Assembly (NCBI GenBank): GCA_005405945.1 | Contig: BJHW01000001.1 | Location: forward strand, 248,001 to 312,000 | Direction of reading: 5' to 3' | DNA length: 64,000 nucleotides | Source: Streptomyces violaceusniger | Lineage (GTDB): Bacteria > Actinomycetota > Actinomycetes > Streptomycetales > Streptomycetaceae | Shown here: piece after piece, positions 9,181 through 18,768 of the stretch | Numbering within the stretch: the first letter of the stretch is position 1 | Layout of the letters: each line of letters starts with the position of its first letter | Notes under the pieces: model-generated | Told to the model about the DNA's origin: nothing | Database searches by the model: none | Seen by the model: the letters and a program-made list of their open reading frames with translations, nothing else | Program-made: the position numbers and the translations under genes

Positions 9181-11946
9181 TCAGGCGTCGAGGACCGTCT
9201 CGGCCGGCAGTTCCTGGCGTGACCTGACGCCGAGCTTCCGGAATATCCGAGTGAGATGCTGTTCCACCGTGCTCGCGGTGATCGTGAGCCGCTCGGAGAT
9301 CTCCCGGTTGGTGCACCCGCGTGCGGCCAGCGCCGCCACCCGGCGCTCCGACCCGCTCAGCGCGGCGACCGCCGCCTCCGGCAGTCTCGACGCGGTGCGC
9401 AGGGCGGCGATCCGCTGTGCCTGCTCGCGCAGATCGCCGAGCGAGGCCGCGATACCGGCCTCGTCGGCGAGGAGCAGTGCCATCTCCAGGACGGGCTGGG
9501 CACGTTCGGGTCGGCCCGCCGCCATATGGGCGCGCGCCAGGTCGGCGAGTGCGCCCGCCAGACGGACCCGATCCCCCGCCTTCTGGAGGTTCTCCACCGC
9601 CTCGGTGAGCCGCCCGACGCGCGCCGCGGACGGCCCGACCGCGGCCAGTGCGCACAGGGCTACGCCCCGGGCACGCGAATGCCCGGGGCCGGTCATCTCC
9701 AGCTCCTCGTGGGCGAGCGCCTGGGCACGCTGCTGGTCGCCAACGGCGAAGTGCGCCCGCGCCGCCTCGGAGCGCCAGGGCACCACTGTCGGGTGGTCGA
9801 ACTCCCACCGGCGCATCTGGTCACCGCACGTCGTGAAGTCGTCCAGGGCCGCGTACGGGTGTCCGGCCGCGAGGTGGTAGCGCCCGCGCGCGTGCAGCAG
9901 GTACAGCCCGAAGCGGGTGTTGAACACCCCTTCGGTGATGGGGATCTGCAGATACTCGGCGGCCGCCTGGTGATCGCCGATGTCGACCGCGGCTTGGACC
10001 AGATTGGCCACCGGGCCGCCCAGACACACCCCCCAGCTCTCCGCGGGCACCCGCTCCAGGGCGACCTGCGCGAGCCTGCGGGCCAGCAGCGGATCGCCCT
10101 GCCGGAGCGCGATGCCCGCCCGCAGCGACGAGAACTCGGCCTCCCACAGGGGGACATGGCGAGCTCGCGCCTCTCCCAGCCAGTGGTCGCACCAGATCGC
10201 CGCGGATTCAAGACGGTCGGCGAAGGACAGCGCCGAGACAGCGCACATCAGCCATTCCTGCGTGTCCCCGCTCAGCCGCAGTGTCCGCAGCGCGGCCTCC
10301 GCGTCCACCACCGCCCGGTCGTCGGGGCCGTGCGCGAGCACATGGGACAGCGAGGCGACGCCCCGGATGCGCGGGTCGGCCGCGTCCTCAGGACCGGGGC
10401 GCAGCGCCGCGACCAGACCGGGGTACGTCGCGGACAGCAGTCCCCGGGTGGCGCGCAACTCGCCGCCCGCGGCCGGGTCGTCGTCGTGTCCGCGCGCCTC
10501 CATCCGTTCGATCGCGTGTCCCGCCTCCTGGAACCTGCCGTGCCAGAGAAGGTACTTGGCAAGCTTCAGGGCATGCTGGTCCGGCAGGCGGCCCGCGCGC
10601 AGGGCGACCGCTAGTTCGCCGAGGTGGCGGGCGCTCATGGAGGGATTGAGCATCCAGGCCGTACTGGCGACGAGGGCGCGCAGCACCACGCGCTCGGCGT
10701 CGTCGTCACACGCCCGCAGCGCCGTGTCGAGGCAAGCGTGCGCGTCCGCCGCCCGGTTCGCCAGGAGATAGCGCTCCGCGGCTTCGCGCAGCACGGGTAC
10801 GGTCCAGGTGCACGCGACCGCTTCGCCTCGGATCACATGCTCTGCGACCCGGGTGGCAGCGGCTCCCTCCTCGTACAGCGCCGTCGCCCACCAGTTGTGC
10901 AGTGCGCGGCGTTCGCCGACTCCCAGACTCTCGAGGACCATCTTCCGGGCCAGGGGGTGCCGCAGTCGTCCTCCGTCGAGGAGCCCCGCATTCTCCAGGG
11001 CGTGGATGGCGCGGGCCACGACGGTGGCGTCCTCGTCGAGTACCCGGGCGAGGCGGCCCGGATCGGTGTGCCGCTCGTCGATCAGGGCGAGCGCCTGCGC
11101 CACCCGGAGCAGCACGGGACGCCCGCGGTGCAGGCAGCTCAGGACCGTGTCACCGTAGGACTCCCCCACCACGAGCTGGGTCGGTGCCCGGTCGAACACG
11201 GCTGCCGCCCTGCGGTGGTCCTCCGTCAGCGCCCGTACGAGGAGGGGGTTGCCACCGCTGACGGCGTGGCACTGGCCGCCCAGTTCCCGCGCGAGGGGGT
11301 CACCGAGCGCTTGGCTGAGTAGCTCGGTCACCCCGTCCGGGGTGAGCCGGGGCACGGTCAGGGCCACATAATGGGGCTGGCGCAGCAGTTCCGAGTGGAG
11401 CTGAGGGTGGGCTTGCCGGGACAGTGTGCAGTCGGTGAGAACGAGCATGATCCGCGCGGAGCGCAGTACACGGAGCAGATGCACGATCCAGTGCATGGAG
11501 AGCGGGTCGGCGAACTGGACATCGTCGACGCAGAGCAGCACGGGTACGCGGGCGGCCGTCCTGGTCACCTGGGTGCACAGTCCGTGCAGGGCCGCGGCCG
11601 TGGCGGAGTCCAGGGGCTGCTCACCGAAGGGTGCGCCGCCCGCGGGGGCCTCGGCCGCGCGCTTGACGACCTCGCCGACGACCGATCGGCATGCGGCCAG
11701 CATCGGTTCGTCGCACAGGAGTTGGCTGAGCACGGCGCCCGGGGAGCGTCGTTCGGGCCAGGAGCCGACGGCGCTCAGCCGCAGGAACCCGGCGTCGGCC
11801 GCGCGACTTTTGAGGACGGTCAGCAGCTCGGTCTTGCCGCAGCCGATTCCGCCCCTGATGACCACGGCCCCGCCGGTGCCCCGCCCGCTCGCGTCGAGGA
11901 CCTCGGTGAGCACGCGCAGTTCCTCGTCACGTTCGGCCAAGCGCAT
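9181..11946 (-). CDS. LuxR-family transcriptional regulator of the LAL type
   Basis: A 921-residue large ATP-binding LuxR regulator. The N-terminus has a Walker A loop (GGIGCGKTE, about 33-41) and a Walker B-like stretch (VPVLLCVDDVQFAD). A long helical TPR-like middle follows, then a C-terminal LuxR helix-turn-helix (LSGSERRVAALAARGCTNRE through VRSRQELP). LALs are usually pathway activators. It lies between the antiporter, with which it overlaps by 20 bp, and the PrnC-like halogenase, so it probably activates the halogenase/PKS operon in which it sits. I saw no TTA codon in it. Confidence 0.93.
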   Translation of the reverse strand: MRLAERDEELRVLTEVLDASGRGTGGAVVIRGGIGCGKTELLTVLKSRAADAGFLRLSAVGSWPERRSPGAVLSQLLCDEPMLAACRSVVGEVVKRAAEAPAGGAPFGEQPLDSATAAALHGLCTQVTRTAARVPVLLCVDDVQFADPLSMHWIVHLLRVLRSARIMLVLTDCTLSRQAHPQLHSELLRQPHYVALTVPRLTPDGVTELLSQALGDPLARELGGQCHAVSGGNPLLVRALTEDHRRAAAVFDRAPTQLVVGESYGDTVLSCLHRGRPVLLRVAQALALIDERHTDPGRLARVLDEDATVVARAIHALENAGLLDGGRLRHPLARKMVLESLGVGERRALHNWWATALYEEGAAATRVAEHVIRGEAVACTWTVPVLREAAERYLLANRAADAHACLDTALRACDDDAERVVLRALVASTAWMLNPSMSARHLGELAVALRAGRLPDQHALKLAKYLLWHGRFQEAGHAIERMEARGHDDDPAAGGELRATRGLLSATYPGLVAALRPGPEDAADPRIRGVASLSHVLAHGPDDRAVVDAEAALRTLRLSGDTQEWLMCAVSALSFADRLESAAIWCDHWLGEARARHVPLWEAEFSSLRAGIALRQGDPLLARRLAQVALERVPAESWGVCLGGPVANLVQAAVDIGDHQAAAEYLQIPITEGVFNTRFGLYLLHARGRYHLAAGHPYAALDDFTTCGDQMRRWEFDHPTVVPWRSEAARAHFAVGDQQRAQALAHEELEMTGPGHSRARGVALCALAAVGPSAARVGRLTEAVENLQKAGDRVRLAGALADLARAHMAAGRPERAQPVLEMALLLADEAGIAASLGDLREQAQRIAALRTASRLPEAAVAALSGSERRVAALAARGCTNREISERLTITASTVEQHLTRIFRKLGVRSRQELPAETVLDA

Positions 11947-13267
11947 GGTTCTCCCCTCTGCTGTCCTTCCCCTCGATGACGTCCGGCGCGCCGGGGGCCG
12001 CGGCCGGAGCCAGGCCCTTCCCGTCGCGCCCTGCGCCGCCCTCGGGGATCTCCACCTTCTTGCGGTAGACGAGGGTGAGGAGCGGGCCGGTCATGGCGGT
12101 GGTCACCAGAGCCATGGCCACCATGAGCCCGTACAGCGACTCGTTGAGCAGGCCGGCGTCCAGGCCGACGCCCAGGATGATCAGCTCGGTCAGACCGCGG
12201 GTGTTCATGAGCGTGGCAAGGGCTACCGAGGGCCGCTCGGGCAGGCCTTGAAGCCGCGCTCCGAGATATGTGCCGCCGAACTTTCCGGCGACCGCGACCA
12301 ACATGATGGCGGCGAACTGGTTGAGTTCGGAGACGCCGACCCCGCTGAGGTCGACCTTGAGGCCGGCCACCACGAAGTAGACCGGCAGCAGCAGCGAAGT
12401 GATGTGCTGCACCCTGCCACTGATCGAGTCACGCAGTTCAAGGGCGCCTTCCCTGGGCATCACGATGCCGAAGAGGAACGCTCCGAAGATGTAGTGCATG
12501 CCCATGGCCTCGGTGGCGGCACCGGAGCACAGCGCCCCGGTCAGCACCACCGAGAACCATCCCGGGGTCAGCGCCGCAGCCTTGTCGCCCGGCACCAGGA
12601 AGCGGCGCAGGAGCGGACGCACCACCGTCAGCATGACGGCGATGAACGGGAGGATCAGTGCTACGCGCCAGTGCTCCCCGGCGCCGCCGACAGAAGCCTG
12701 CAGGCCGGCGAGCGCCGCCCAGGCGACGATGTCGACCACCGCCGCCGTGGCCAGGGCGATGGCGCCGAGCGCGGTGCGCGACAGCTTCCGGTCGTCCAGG
12801 ATCCTGGCGAGGACGGGAAAGGCGGTCACCGACACGGCCAGGGCGATGAAGACCGTGAACGCGACGGGCTGGTCCGTAGGGTGCAGACGCATCAGGTAGT
12901 ACGCCAGGGCGAGGCCGACACCGAAGGGGACCAGCGTGGATCCGATGGCCGCTCCCGCGGCAAGCCTTCCCCTGCCGCGCAGGGTGACGTGGTCGATCTC
13001 CAGGCCGACGGCGAACATGAACAGCGCGACCCCGATGTTGGCCAGTGCCGTCAGCAGCGGACGTATATCCGCGGGGAACAGGGTTTCGGCCATGACGCCG
13101 TCGAAGAGCGTCGGGCCGAGCAGAATGCCCGTAAGGATTTCACCGACCACGGGCGGCTGGCGCAGCCTTGCCGCCAGGGCCGACAGTGTTCTGGCCAGGA
13201 ACAGGATCAACGCAACGTCGGCGAACAGGATCTGCACCTGGTAACTCGTCATGTACGCGCCGCCCAA
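11927..13267 (-). CDS. Cation:proton antiporter (CPA2 family)
   Basis: A 446-residue membrane protein with about 12 hydrophobic segments, including VGEILTGILLGPTLFDG, ALFMFAVGLEID and NTRGLTELIILGVGLDAG, typical of CPA2 Na+(K+)/H+ exchangers. The soluble tail is short, with no RCK/TrkA-N domain. Antiporters of this kind occur in several ionophore clusters, where self-protection by ion exchange is a plausible role. Here it sits in the operon with a halogenase, the LAL regulator and PKS genes. The start is uncertain: TTG at 13267 has AAGGAAG upstream, while ATG (13252) five codons later is the conventional alternative. Confidence 0.9.
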   Translation of the reverse strand: MGGAYMTSYQVQILFADVALILFLARTLSALAARLRQPPVVGEILTGILLGPTLFDGVMAETLFPADIRPLLTALANIGVALFMFAVGLEIDHVTLRGRGRLAAGAAIGSTLVPFGVGLALAYYLMRLHPTDQPVAFTVFIALAVSVTAFPVLARILDDRKLSRTALGAIALATAAVVDIVAWAALAGLQASVGGAGEHWRVALILPFIAVMLTVVRPLLRRFLVPGDKAAALTPGWFSVVLTGALCSGAATEAMGMHYIFGAFLFGIVMPREGALELRDSISGRVQHITSLLLPVYFVVAGLKVDLSGVGVSELNQFAAIMLVAVAGKFGGTYLGARLQGLPERPSVALATLMNTRGLTELIILGVGLDAGLLNESLYGLMVAMALVTTAMTGPLLTLVYRKKVEIPEGGAGRDGKGLAPAAAPGAPDVIEGKDSRGENHALGRT

Positions 13268-13292
13268 CCCATTTTCTTCCTTCGTCGTGAAC

Positions 13293-14564
13293 TTACGCCG
13301 ACAGGGGTTCAGAAGCGTCGCCCACGAGGTCCTCGAGGGTGATGTTCAGCATGGGGTGCTTTCCGCTGAGCCCGGATATCAGGGTGACGAAGTCGGCGCT
13401 GGGCTCGTTCGTGCGCTCGGGGTCGACCATCTCCTGTGCGAGGCTGTAGTAGAACTCCTTGTACTTCGTCCTGTCGTAGAAACGCTCGACGAAGGTGCGA
13501 ATCTCGTCGAAGAAGGACCTGTAGGCGGTCGAATAGCGGGCGAGCGCCTCCTCCTCGATATCCGGGTGCTGGAGTACCTGGTCGACGATCGTGGAAAGGG
13601 TGCTGCCGGCGAGGGTTGCCAGCGCGACGCCGGTCGAGAACAGCGGGTCGACGAACGCAGCCGCATCTCCCACCAGTACCCAGCCGTTACCGTGGAATCG
13701 CGAGCTGGTGTAGGACCAGTCGCGTGCCGTGCGGAATCCGGCGGACTGACGGGCGTTGCCCAGCATCTTCTTGAGCTTGGTGGACTTCTCCACCTCCTCG
13801 TGGAAGAGGTCCTCCAGGGACTGCCCGGCGGCTCCCGCCGTGGCGGACCGGGTCACATAGCCGACGCTGATGGTGCCCTTGTCGATGGGAATGGCCCAGA
13901 ACCACCCCTCGTCGAGTCCCTCGATGAGGATGTTGGTGTACTCGTCGCCCGGCAGCCGCTCGCAGTTGTCGAAGTACGTCCACACGGCGACGTTCTGCAA
14001 CTGGTCGTGCCAGGAGATGTCGGAGAGTTTCCTGCTGAGCACCCTGGCCTGACCGGACGCATCCACCACCAGCGAGGCGCGGGCCTCTTGAATGCCGTCC
14101 AGTCCCCGGAGCGTGAAGCGGACGCCGGTGACCCGGCCGTCCTCCTGGATCGCCTCCTTCACGGTGGCGTCCTCGATGATGTAGGCGCCCAACTCGCGCG
14201 CCCGGTCCAGGATCAGGGCGTCCATGTCGGCGCGCCGGGTGTGGTACGCGTAGGCGTGCGGGCCGCCCTTGATGAAGGAGAAGTTCCAGGGAATCTGTTC
14301 GTTCCCCCACACCAGGGTGCCGCCGTACTTGCGCTCGAACCCGCGCTGATCCATCCGCTCGGTGAGGCCCATTTCCTTCATGGGACGCATGAACGCTGGA
14401 ATGAGCGACTCTCCCACGTGATAACGAGGAAATCGCTCCCTGTCGAGGACCAGAACCCGGTGCCCGCGTTTGGCCAGCAGGCCCGCGGTCGTCGCACCGG
14501 CGGGGCCGCCGCCGATGACGATGACATCGAATCGGTCAGGAACTCCATAGAGCGTGGACGCCAT
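13293..14564 (-). CDS. FAD-dependent halogenase (PltA/CndH-like group)
   Basis: A 423-residue flavoprotein with FAD motif VIVIGGGPAGAT, the GESLIPAF segment, Lys in FERKYGG (candidate catalytic lysine), and WxWxIP as GWFWAIPID. It is shorter than, and different from, the PrnC-like enzyme at 7473. Its group includes halogenases acting on carrier-bound substrates (PltA, CndH), but sequence alone does not settle free versus carrier-bound substrate. I chose ATG at 14564 because AGAGAGG lies just upstream and the FAD fold begins about a dozen residues later. It is the first gene of the minus-strand run that continues into the PKS genes. Confidence 0.88.
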   Translation of the reverse strand: MASTLYGVPDRFDVIVIGGGPAGATTAGLLAKRGHRVLVLDRERFPRYHVGESLIPAFMRPMKEMGLTERMDQRGFERKYGGTLVWGNEQIPWNFSFIKGGPHAYAYHTRRADMDALILDRARELGAYIIEDATVKEAIQEDGRVTGVRFTLRGLDGIQEARASLVVDASGQARVLSRKLSDISWHDQLQNVAVWTYFDNCERLPGDEYTNILIEGLDEGWFWAIPIDKGTISVGYVTRSATAGAAGQSLEDLFHEEVEKSTKLKKMLGNARQSAGFRTARDWSYTSSRFHGNGWVLVGDAAAFVDPLFSTGVALATLAGSTLSTIVDQVLQHPDIEEEALARYSTAYRSFFDEIRTFVERFYDRTKYKEFYYSLAQEMVDPERTNEPSADFVTLISGLSGKHPMLNITLEDLVGDASEPLSA

Positions 14565-14869
14565 TACTGACCCTCTCTGGCTGCGATCCGGAAGCGCCTG
14601 CGGGGGAAGGCGGAACGCGGAGTGACGCAGGAGCGCGCACATCCGCAGCAGGCCGGGTCAGCTTGCGGCAGGCCCGCTGAATGGGATCTACAGGCCCTCT
14701 GGATGATGTCTTACAGATCTCTTCTGAGAACCCGGGACCTGCCAGGACACCCGGCGCGGCGGCGTATGCGTCCGGACTCTGAGCAATTTGGAAGGTGCGG
14801 CCCGCAGCTTGGTCCGCACATCATCGGCAGTCATCAGCATTCCGAAATCGAGAATAAGGAGCGGGCCTG
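14565..14869. promoter_or_regulatory. Divergent intergenic region
   Basis: About 305 bp separating the halogenase operon (minus) from the FAD-dependent dehydrogenase (plus). It must carry both promoters, but I could not pick convincing -35/-10 pairs. The stretch near 14700-14740 is less GC-rich than its surroundings. Confidence 0.4.
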
Positions 14870-16551
14870 GTGGAACAAGAACACCCCCTGGCAGAGAGGG
14901 AAATCACCGTCGATGTCGCGGTCGTGGGCTCGGGGGCAAGTGGCCTGTCCGCCGCTGTCCGCGCTCGCGCCCTCGGGCTCGACCCCCTGGTTATCGACAT
15001 CGCCGACCGGTTCGGTGGCACCGTGCCGCTGTCCAGCGGGGCGCTGTGGGTACCGGACAACCCGGTGATGAGGGCGGCTGGGGTCACCGACTCGGCCGAG
15101 GCCGGACTGCGGTATCTGGAGGCGTGCGTCGGAGACGAGGGCCCTGTCACGTCGCGCAAGCGGAAGGCCGCCTTCGTGCACGAGGGGCCACGGCTCGTCG
15201 AGTTCCTGATGAAGCAGGGCGTCGACTTCCAGTACTCCGATCCGTATCCGGACTACTTCCCCGAGCTACCCGGCGGCCACGAGCGGGGGCGCATCATTCT
15301 GCCCAGGCCGTTCGACCTGCGCAGGCTCGGATCCTGGAGCGGGCGCGTCGCGACCGTGCCCGGTTTCACGATGAAGCTCCTGGTGAACAGCGTACGGGAA
15401 GCGATGGACCTGCCCTTCGCCGCGGTCGCCCCGCAGGGCCGCCGCGCCCTCGCCTCCGTGCTCTCTCGCACGCTGTGGAGCAGGGCGCGCGGCCGCTCCG
15501 AAGTAAGTCTCGGGCAGGCCCTGGTCGCCCATATGCTGCTCGCGGCGCAGCACCTGGGTGTGCGGTTCGCCCCCCGGACCGCACTCCGCGACCTCATCGT
15601 CGAGAACGGCGAGGTGGCGGGGGTGACAGTGAGCGCCGGAGGGCTGTCACGGACCATCCGCGCCCGGCGCGGCGTGATCCTTGCCGCGGGCGGCTTCGCC
15701 CGAAACGATGAGATGCGCAAGCGGTATCACCCTCAGCCCTCCTCCGCCCGGTGGACCACCGTCGGACCTCACGACGTCGGCGACGGCATCCGCGCCGCTG
15801 TCGGGGTCGGCGCCGCCACCGCGTTGATGGACGAGGCGGTGTGGACACCCGTCTCGGTACTGCCCGACGGATCCGTCGCGGGAACGGTGTGGGAACGCGA
15901 GACCCCGTACTGCATCATGGTGAACGGGGATGGCGACCGTTTTTGCAACGAGTCCGCCAACTACATGGAGATCGGTCAGAAGATGTACGAGCAGGACAAC
16001 GCGTCCTGCTGGCTGATTATGGACAACCGGCACCGGAGGCGCTACCCGTATGGGGATGCGCTGCCCGGACGGACCCCCAAGGAGTGGCTGCGCAGCGGCT
16101 ATCTGCGCAAGGCCGACTCCCTGGAGGAGCTGGCACGGCTATGCGGTCTCCCCCGGAGCGGCTGCGCGCGACGGTGGAGCGGTTCAACAAGTTGGCCGAC
16201 GCGGGCTTCGACAAGGACTTCGGACGCGCGCGCAGCGCCTACGACCGGGCCGGAGGCGACCAAGGGCACCGGCCGGACCCCAACCTGGGCGCGCTGCGCA
16301 AGGCGCCGTTCTATGCGGTCGAGCAGTTCCCCGGCGACACCGGCACCTGCGGCGGACTGCTGACGGACGAGCACGCCCGGGTCGTCAGCGAGGACGGCTC
16401 GGTGATCGGCGGACTCTACGCCGCGGGTTCGACCGCCGCCCGCGTGACGGGACGGGCCTATCCCGGTGGCGGCGCCTCGCTGGCCACGGCCATGGTCTTC
16501 GGATTCATCGCGGCCAACCACGTGGCAGACCGGGTGACGGCCGGCCGATGA
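14870..16551 (+). CDS. FAD-binding dehydrogenase, 3-ketosteroid-dehydrogenase-like (frameshifted in this sequence)
   Basis: Flavoprotein of the fumarate reductase/3-ketosteroid delta1-dehydrogenase superfamily, expected to introduce a C=C next to a carbonyl. The N-terminus has VAVVGSGASGLSAAV and GGTVPLSSGALWVP. The C-terminus has the FAD/substrate end GLYAAGSTAARVTGRAYPGG. The frame breaks at the C5 run 16150-16154: one more C joins ELARLCGLP to PERLRATVERFN and gives 560 residues, a normal length for the family. GTG start at 14870 with AAGGAGCGG upstream. It stands alone on the plus strand beside the halogenated-polyketide genes, so tailoring there is plausible. The alternative is a true pseudogene, but seven other G/C-run shifts in the window argue for sequencing error. 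Confidence 0.82.
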
Positions 16552-16568
16552 CCCACGAGCGCCGCGTC

Positions 16569-16598
16569 GCCTTGCCCCGGCACGAACGGGGGCGAGGT
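16569..16598. terminator. Candidate bidirectional terminator
   Basis: CCTTGCCCC and GGGGCGAGG form an imperfect GC stem in the 90-bp gap between two convergent genes. There is no T-tract, as is common for actinomycete terminators. Confidence 0.4.
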
Positions 16599-16641
16599 GA
16601 TGCGGCGCGTCATCGCGGGCAGACCGCGGTGCGTTCACCGC

Positions 16642-17982
16642 TCACCCGTCGTGGCGGACCCGGCGGGCGGCGCGAAGGGTGCGGAACACGTTCGCGGGGC
16701 GCATGATGGCCGACGGCGGCGCGAGCAAGTGCTGCATGTTGAGCATGACGCGGTGCACCTCGATCGAGGTCTGGCTGGCCCGCATGGCCTGCTTGACGTA
16801 CCAGTTGATCAGGTTGATCCCCGGCGGCTTCGGCCCCTGGGTCTCCGGGTAAATGAAGTCTCCACCGGTCGCCATCTGCCATGGGGTGTCGATCACCTTG
16901 CCCGCCAGCCGATAGTAGCGCCGGGCCATCTCGGCCGAGGGACTCCCGGCCTGGTCCAGGCAACGGCCGAGTTGGAGCGCCTCCAGGGCCGCGACCGTCA
17001 TCCCCTGGCCGTAGAGTGGGTTGAAGCTGCAGATGGCGTCGCCCAGCGCGACGAAGCCGGACGGCAACTCCCGCAACCGCTCGAAGTAGCGTCGGCGGGC
17101 GGCCGGGAAGGTGAACCTGCGGGCGTCGCGGTCGTCCACCGGCTCGGCACGGCGCAGCAGTTCGGCGACGTGTGGGGCGCGCAGATCGGCCGCGAACTTC
17201 TCGAAGCCGGCCGGGTCCACCGGCGCATGGGCCTTGTGCCAGCCGCCTAGCGTGACCATCCAGTGATTGTCCTCTATCGCGAAGACGGCCGCCGCCCGCT
17301 TGTCGTGCGGTGGGATGGCACTCATGAGATACAGCAGCCCTCCCTCGTGCAGATCACCGGGCCGCCGATGGAAGATCCGGGTCGTGTAGCCCACGTCGAT
17401 CTTCACCGTGTCGACCTCGGGCGCCGCACAGCCGAGGCCCTCCAGCCAGCCGTCGGGCCCCCCGCCGCCGCGGCCGGTCGCGTTGACGACCAGGTCGGTG
17501 TCGAGCACCTCACCACCTTCCACCACGACGCCCCGGATCCGTCCCGCGCGGCCCGTGAGCCCGACCACGTTCGTACGGTCCCGCACTGTCACGTTCGCCA
17601 GCTCCACGACCCTGCGCCGCACTGAGTATTCAAGCAGCGCGCGACTGAGGCTGATCCCCAGCTTCCCGCTGTTGAACCGGGCACGCAGGCCGCCCATCTG
17701 GTAGAAGAGCAGATCCTGACCGGGGTCGAAGCGCACGGCTCCCGCCCCCACGAGTTCGTCGCCAAGGCCGGGGAAGAGCTGTTCCAGAGCTCGCAGACCA
17801 CGTATCAGCAGCGCGTGGGCGTGACCTCCGTGGGGTACCGCGCGCCGGGTGCGCGGCTCATCGGGCAGCGTGTCCCGGTCCAGCACCGTGACGCGTTCGA
17901 ATCGGTCGGCCAGTGCGCGAGCGGCGACCAGCCCGCCCATCGATCCGCCAATGACCACCGCATGCCGACCAACCGGACCCAT
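16642..17982 (-). CDS. FAD-dependent monooxygenase/epoxidase-like
   Basis: A 446-residue class A-type flavoprotein: GxGxxG as VVIGGSMGGLVAAR, then PHGGHAHALL, a central VVNATGRGG motif, and the second FAD motif GDAICSFNPLYGQGMT near residue 300. The PHGGHAH and NPLYGQGMT signatures recall squalene-epoxidase-like and polyether (MonCI/Lsd18-type) epoxidases as well as aromatic hydroxylases, so hydroxylation or epoxidation of the polyketide is possible. I chose ATG at 17982 because AGGAGG sits 6 bases upstream. It is convergent with the FAD dehydrogenase and divergent from the VOC gene. There is no WxWxIP motif, so it is not a halogenase. Confidence 0.85.
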   Translation of the reverse strand: MGPVGRHAVVIGGSMGGLVAARALADRFERVTVLDRDTLPDEPRTRRAVPHGGHAHALLIRGLRALEQLFPGLGDELVGAGAVRFDPGQDLLFYQMGGLRARFNSGKLGISLSRALLEYSVRRRVVELANVTVRDRTNVVGLTGRAGRIRGVVVEGGEVLDTDLVVNATGRGGGGPDGWLEGLGCAAPEVDTVKIDVGYTTRIFHRRPGDLHEGGLLYLMSAIPPHDKRAAAVFAIEDNHWMVTLGGWHKAHAPVDPAGFEKFAADLRAPHVAELLRRAEPVDDRDARRFTFPAARRRYFERLRELPSGFVALGDAICSFNPLYGQGMTVAALEALQLGRCLDQAGSPSAEMARRYYRLAGKVIDTPWQMATGGDFIYPETQGPKPPGINLINWYVKQAMRASQTSIEVHRVMLNMQHLLAPPSAIMRPANVFRTLRAARRVRHDG

Positions 17983-18216
17983 GGGTTTCCTCCTGATGAA
18001 CGTCCACATACCAGGCAGTTCATGCCTGAGGTTTCCTCCGATTTTCCGGGATCCGGGGGCTCAGCGCCTTATCCCAAGTTGCGCAATCCGCTGGTCCGCC
18101 GCCACGGTGCACGTTTCGAGCAATTCAGGAGAGGACAGCAACGCGCACGTCGCCCATTCTGAACGCAGGAATTTGTTTGTGCCACCGACACGGCGTCCCA
18201 CGGCATCGGAGCCCCC

Positions 18217-18702
18217 ATGACTGAGCCCCCTTACTTCCACATCGGCGTCGTGGTGCCCGACCTCGAAGAGGCCATGACCCAATTCTCTCTGCACTACGGG
18301 ATTGCTTTTCCCGAACCGGCAGCCATCCACATTCCCGACCCGAGCGGTTCGGCGGCCGGCCATGAGATCCGAGTTGTCTACTCCAAGGAGGGCCCGCCCT
18401 TCTACGAGCTCATCGAAGCCACTGTCGCCGGGGTGTTCCCCGCGGTGGCACAAGGAGAGGTGCACCACGTCGGCGTATGGGAAGAGGACATGGCGAAGCG
18501 GGTCCTGGAACTCAAGGCCAAGGGCATCGGCATCGAGGCCAGCGGCATCGGCCTGGAGGGCAGGACGGGCCTGGTCGAGGGGGCCGCGCCGCACTGGGTC
18601 ATCACCGAGCCCGGACCCACGGGGCTCCGTTTCGAGTATGTCGACGCCGGCATGCGCGTCGGCATCGAGGCGTGGCGGGAGCTGGGACGCTTCCCCGGCT
18701 GA
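18217..18702 (+). CDS. VOC (glyoxalase/bleomycin-resistance fold) family protein
   Basis: A 161-residue protein with two beta-alpha-beta-beta-beta repeats. The first begins YFHIGVVVPDLEEA and the second EVHHVGVWEEDM. His in FHIG and in HHVG plus Glu in FYELIEA resemble the metal ligands of methylmalonyl-CoA epimerase-like VOC enzymes. Possible roles are epimerase, dioxygenase-like ring chemistry, or drug binding; I cannot choose among them. ATG start with CGGAG upstream. It is divergent from the flavin monooxygenase across a 234-bp gap. Confidence 0.8.
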   Translation: MTEPPYFHIGVVVPDLEEAMTQFSLHYGIAFPEPAAIHIPDPSGSAAGHEIRVVYSKEGPPFYELIEATVAGVFPAVAQGEVHHVGVWEEDMAKRVLELKAKGIGIEASGIGLEGRTGLVEGAAPHWVITEPGPTGLRFEYVDAGMRVGIEAWRELGRFPG

Positions 18703-18724
18703 GCAGGGCGGCGAGGGCCGAGGA

Positions 18725-18741
18725 GGGCGGCTGATCCGCCC
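18725..18741. terminator. Short GC hairpin between convergent genes
   Basis: GGGCGG-ctgat-CCGCCC, a perfect 6-bp stem in the 66-bp gap between the VOC gene and the AraC-type regulator gene. Confidence 0.4.
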
Positions 18742-18768
18742 GGCGGGCGACATGCGGACGCACCGGCG

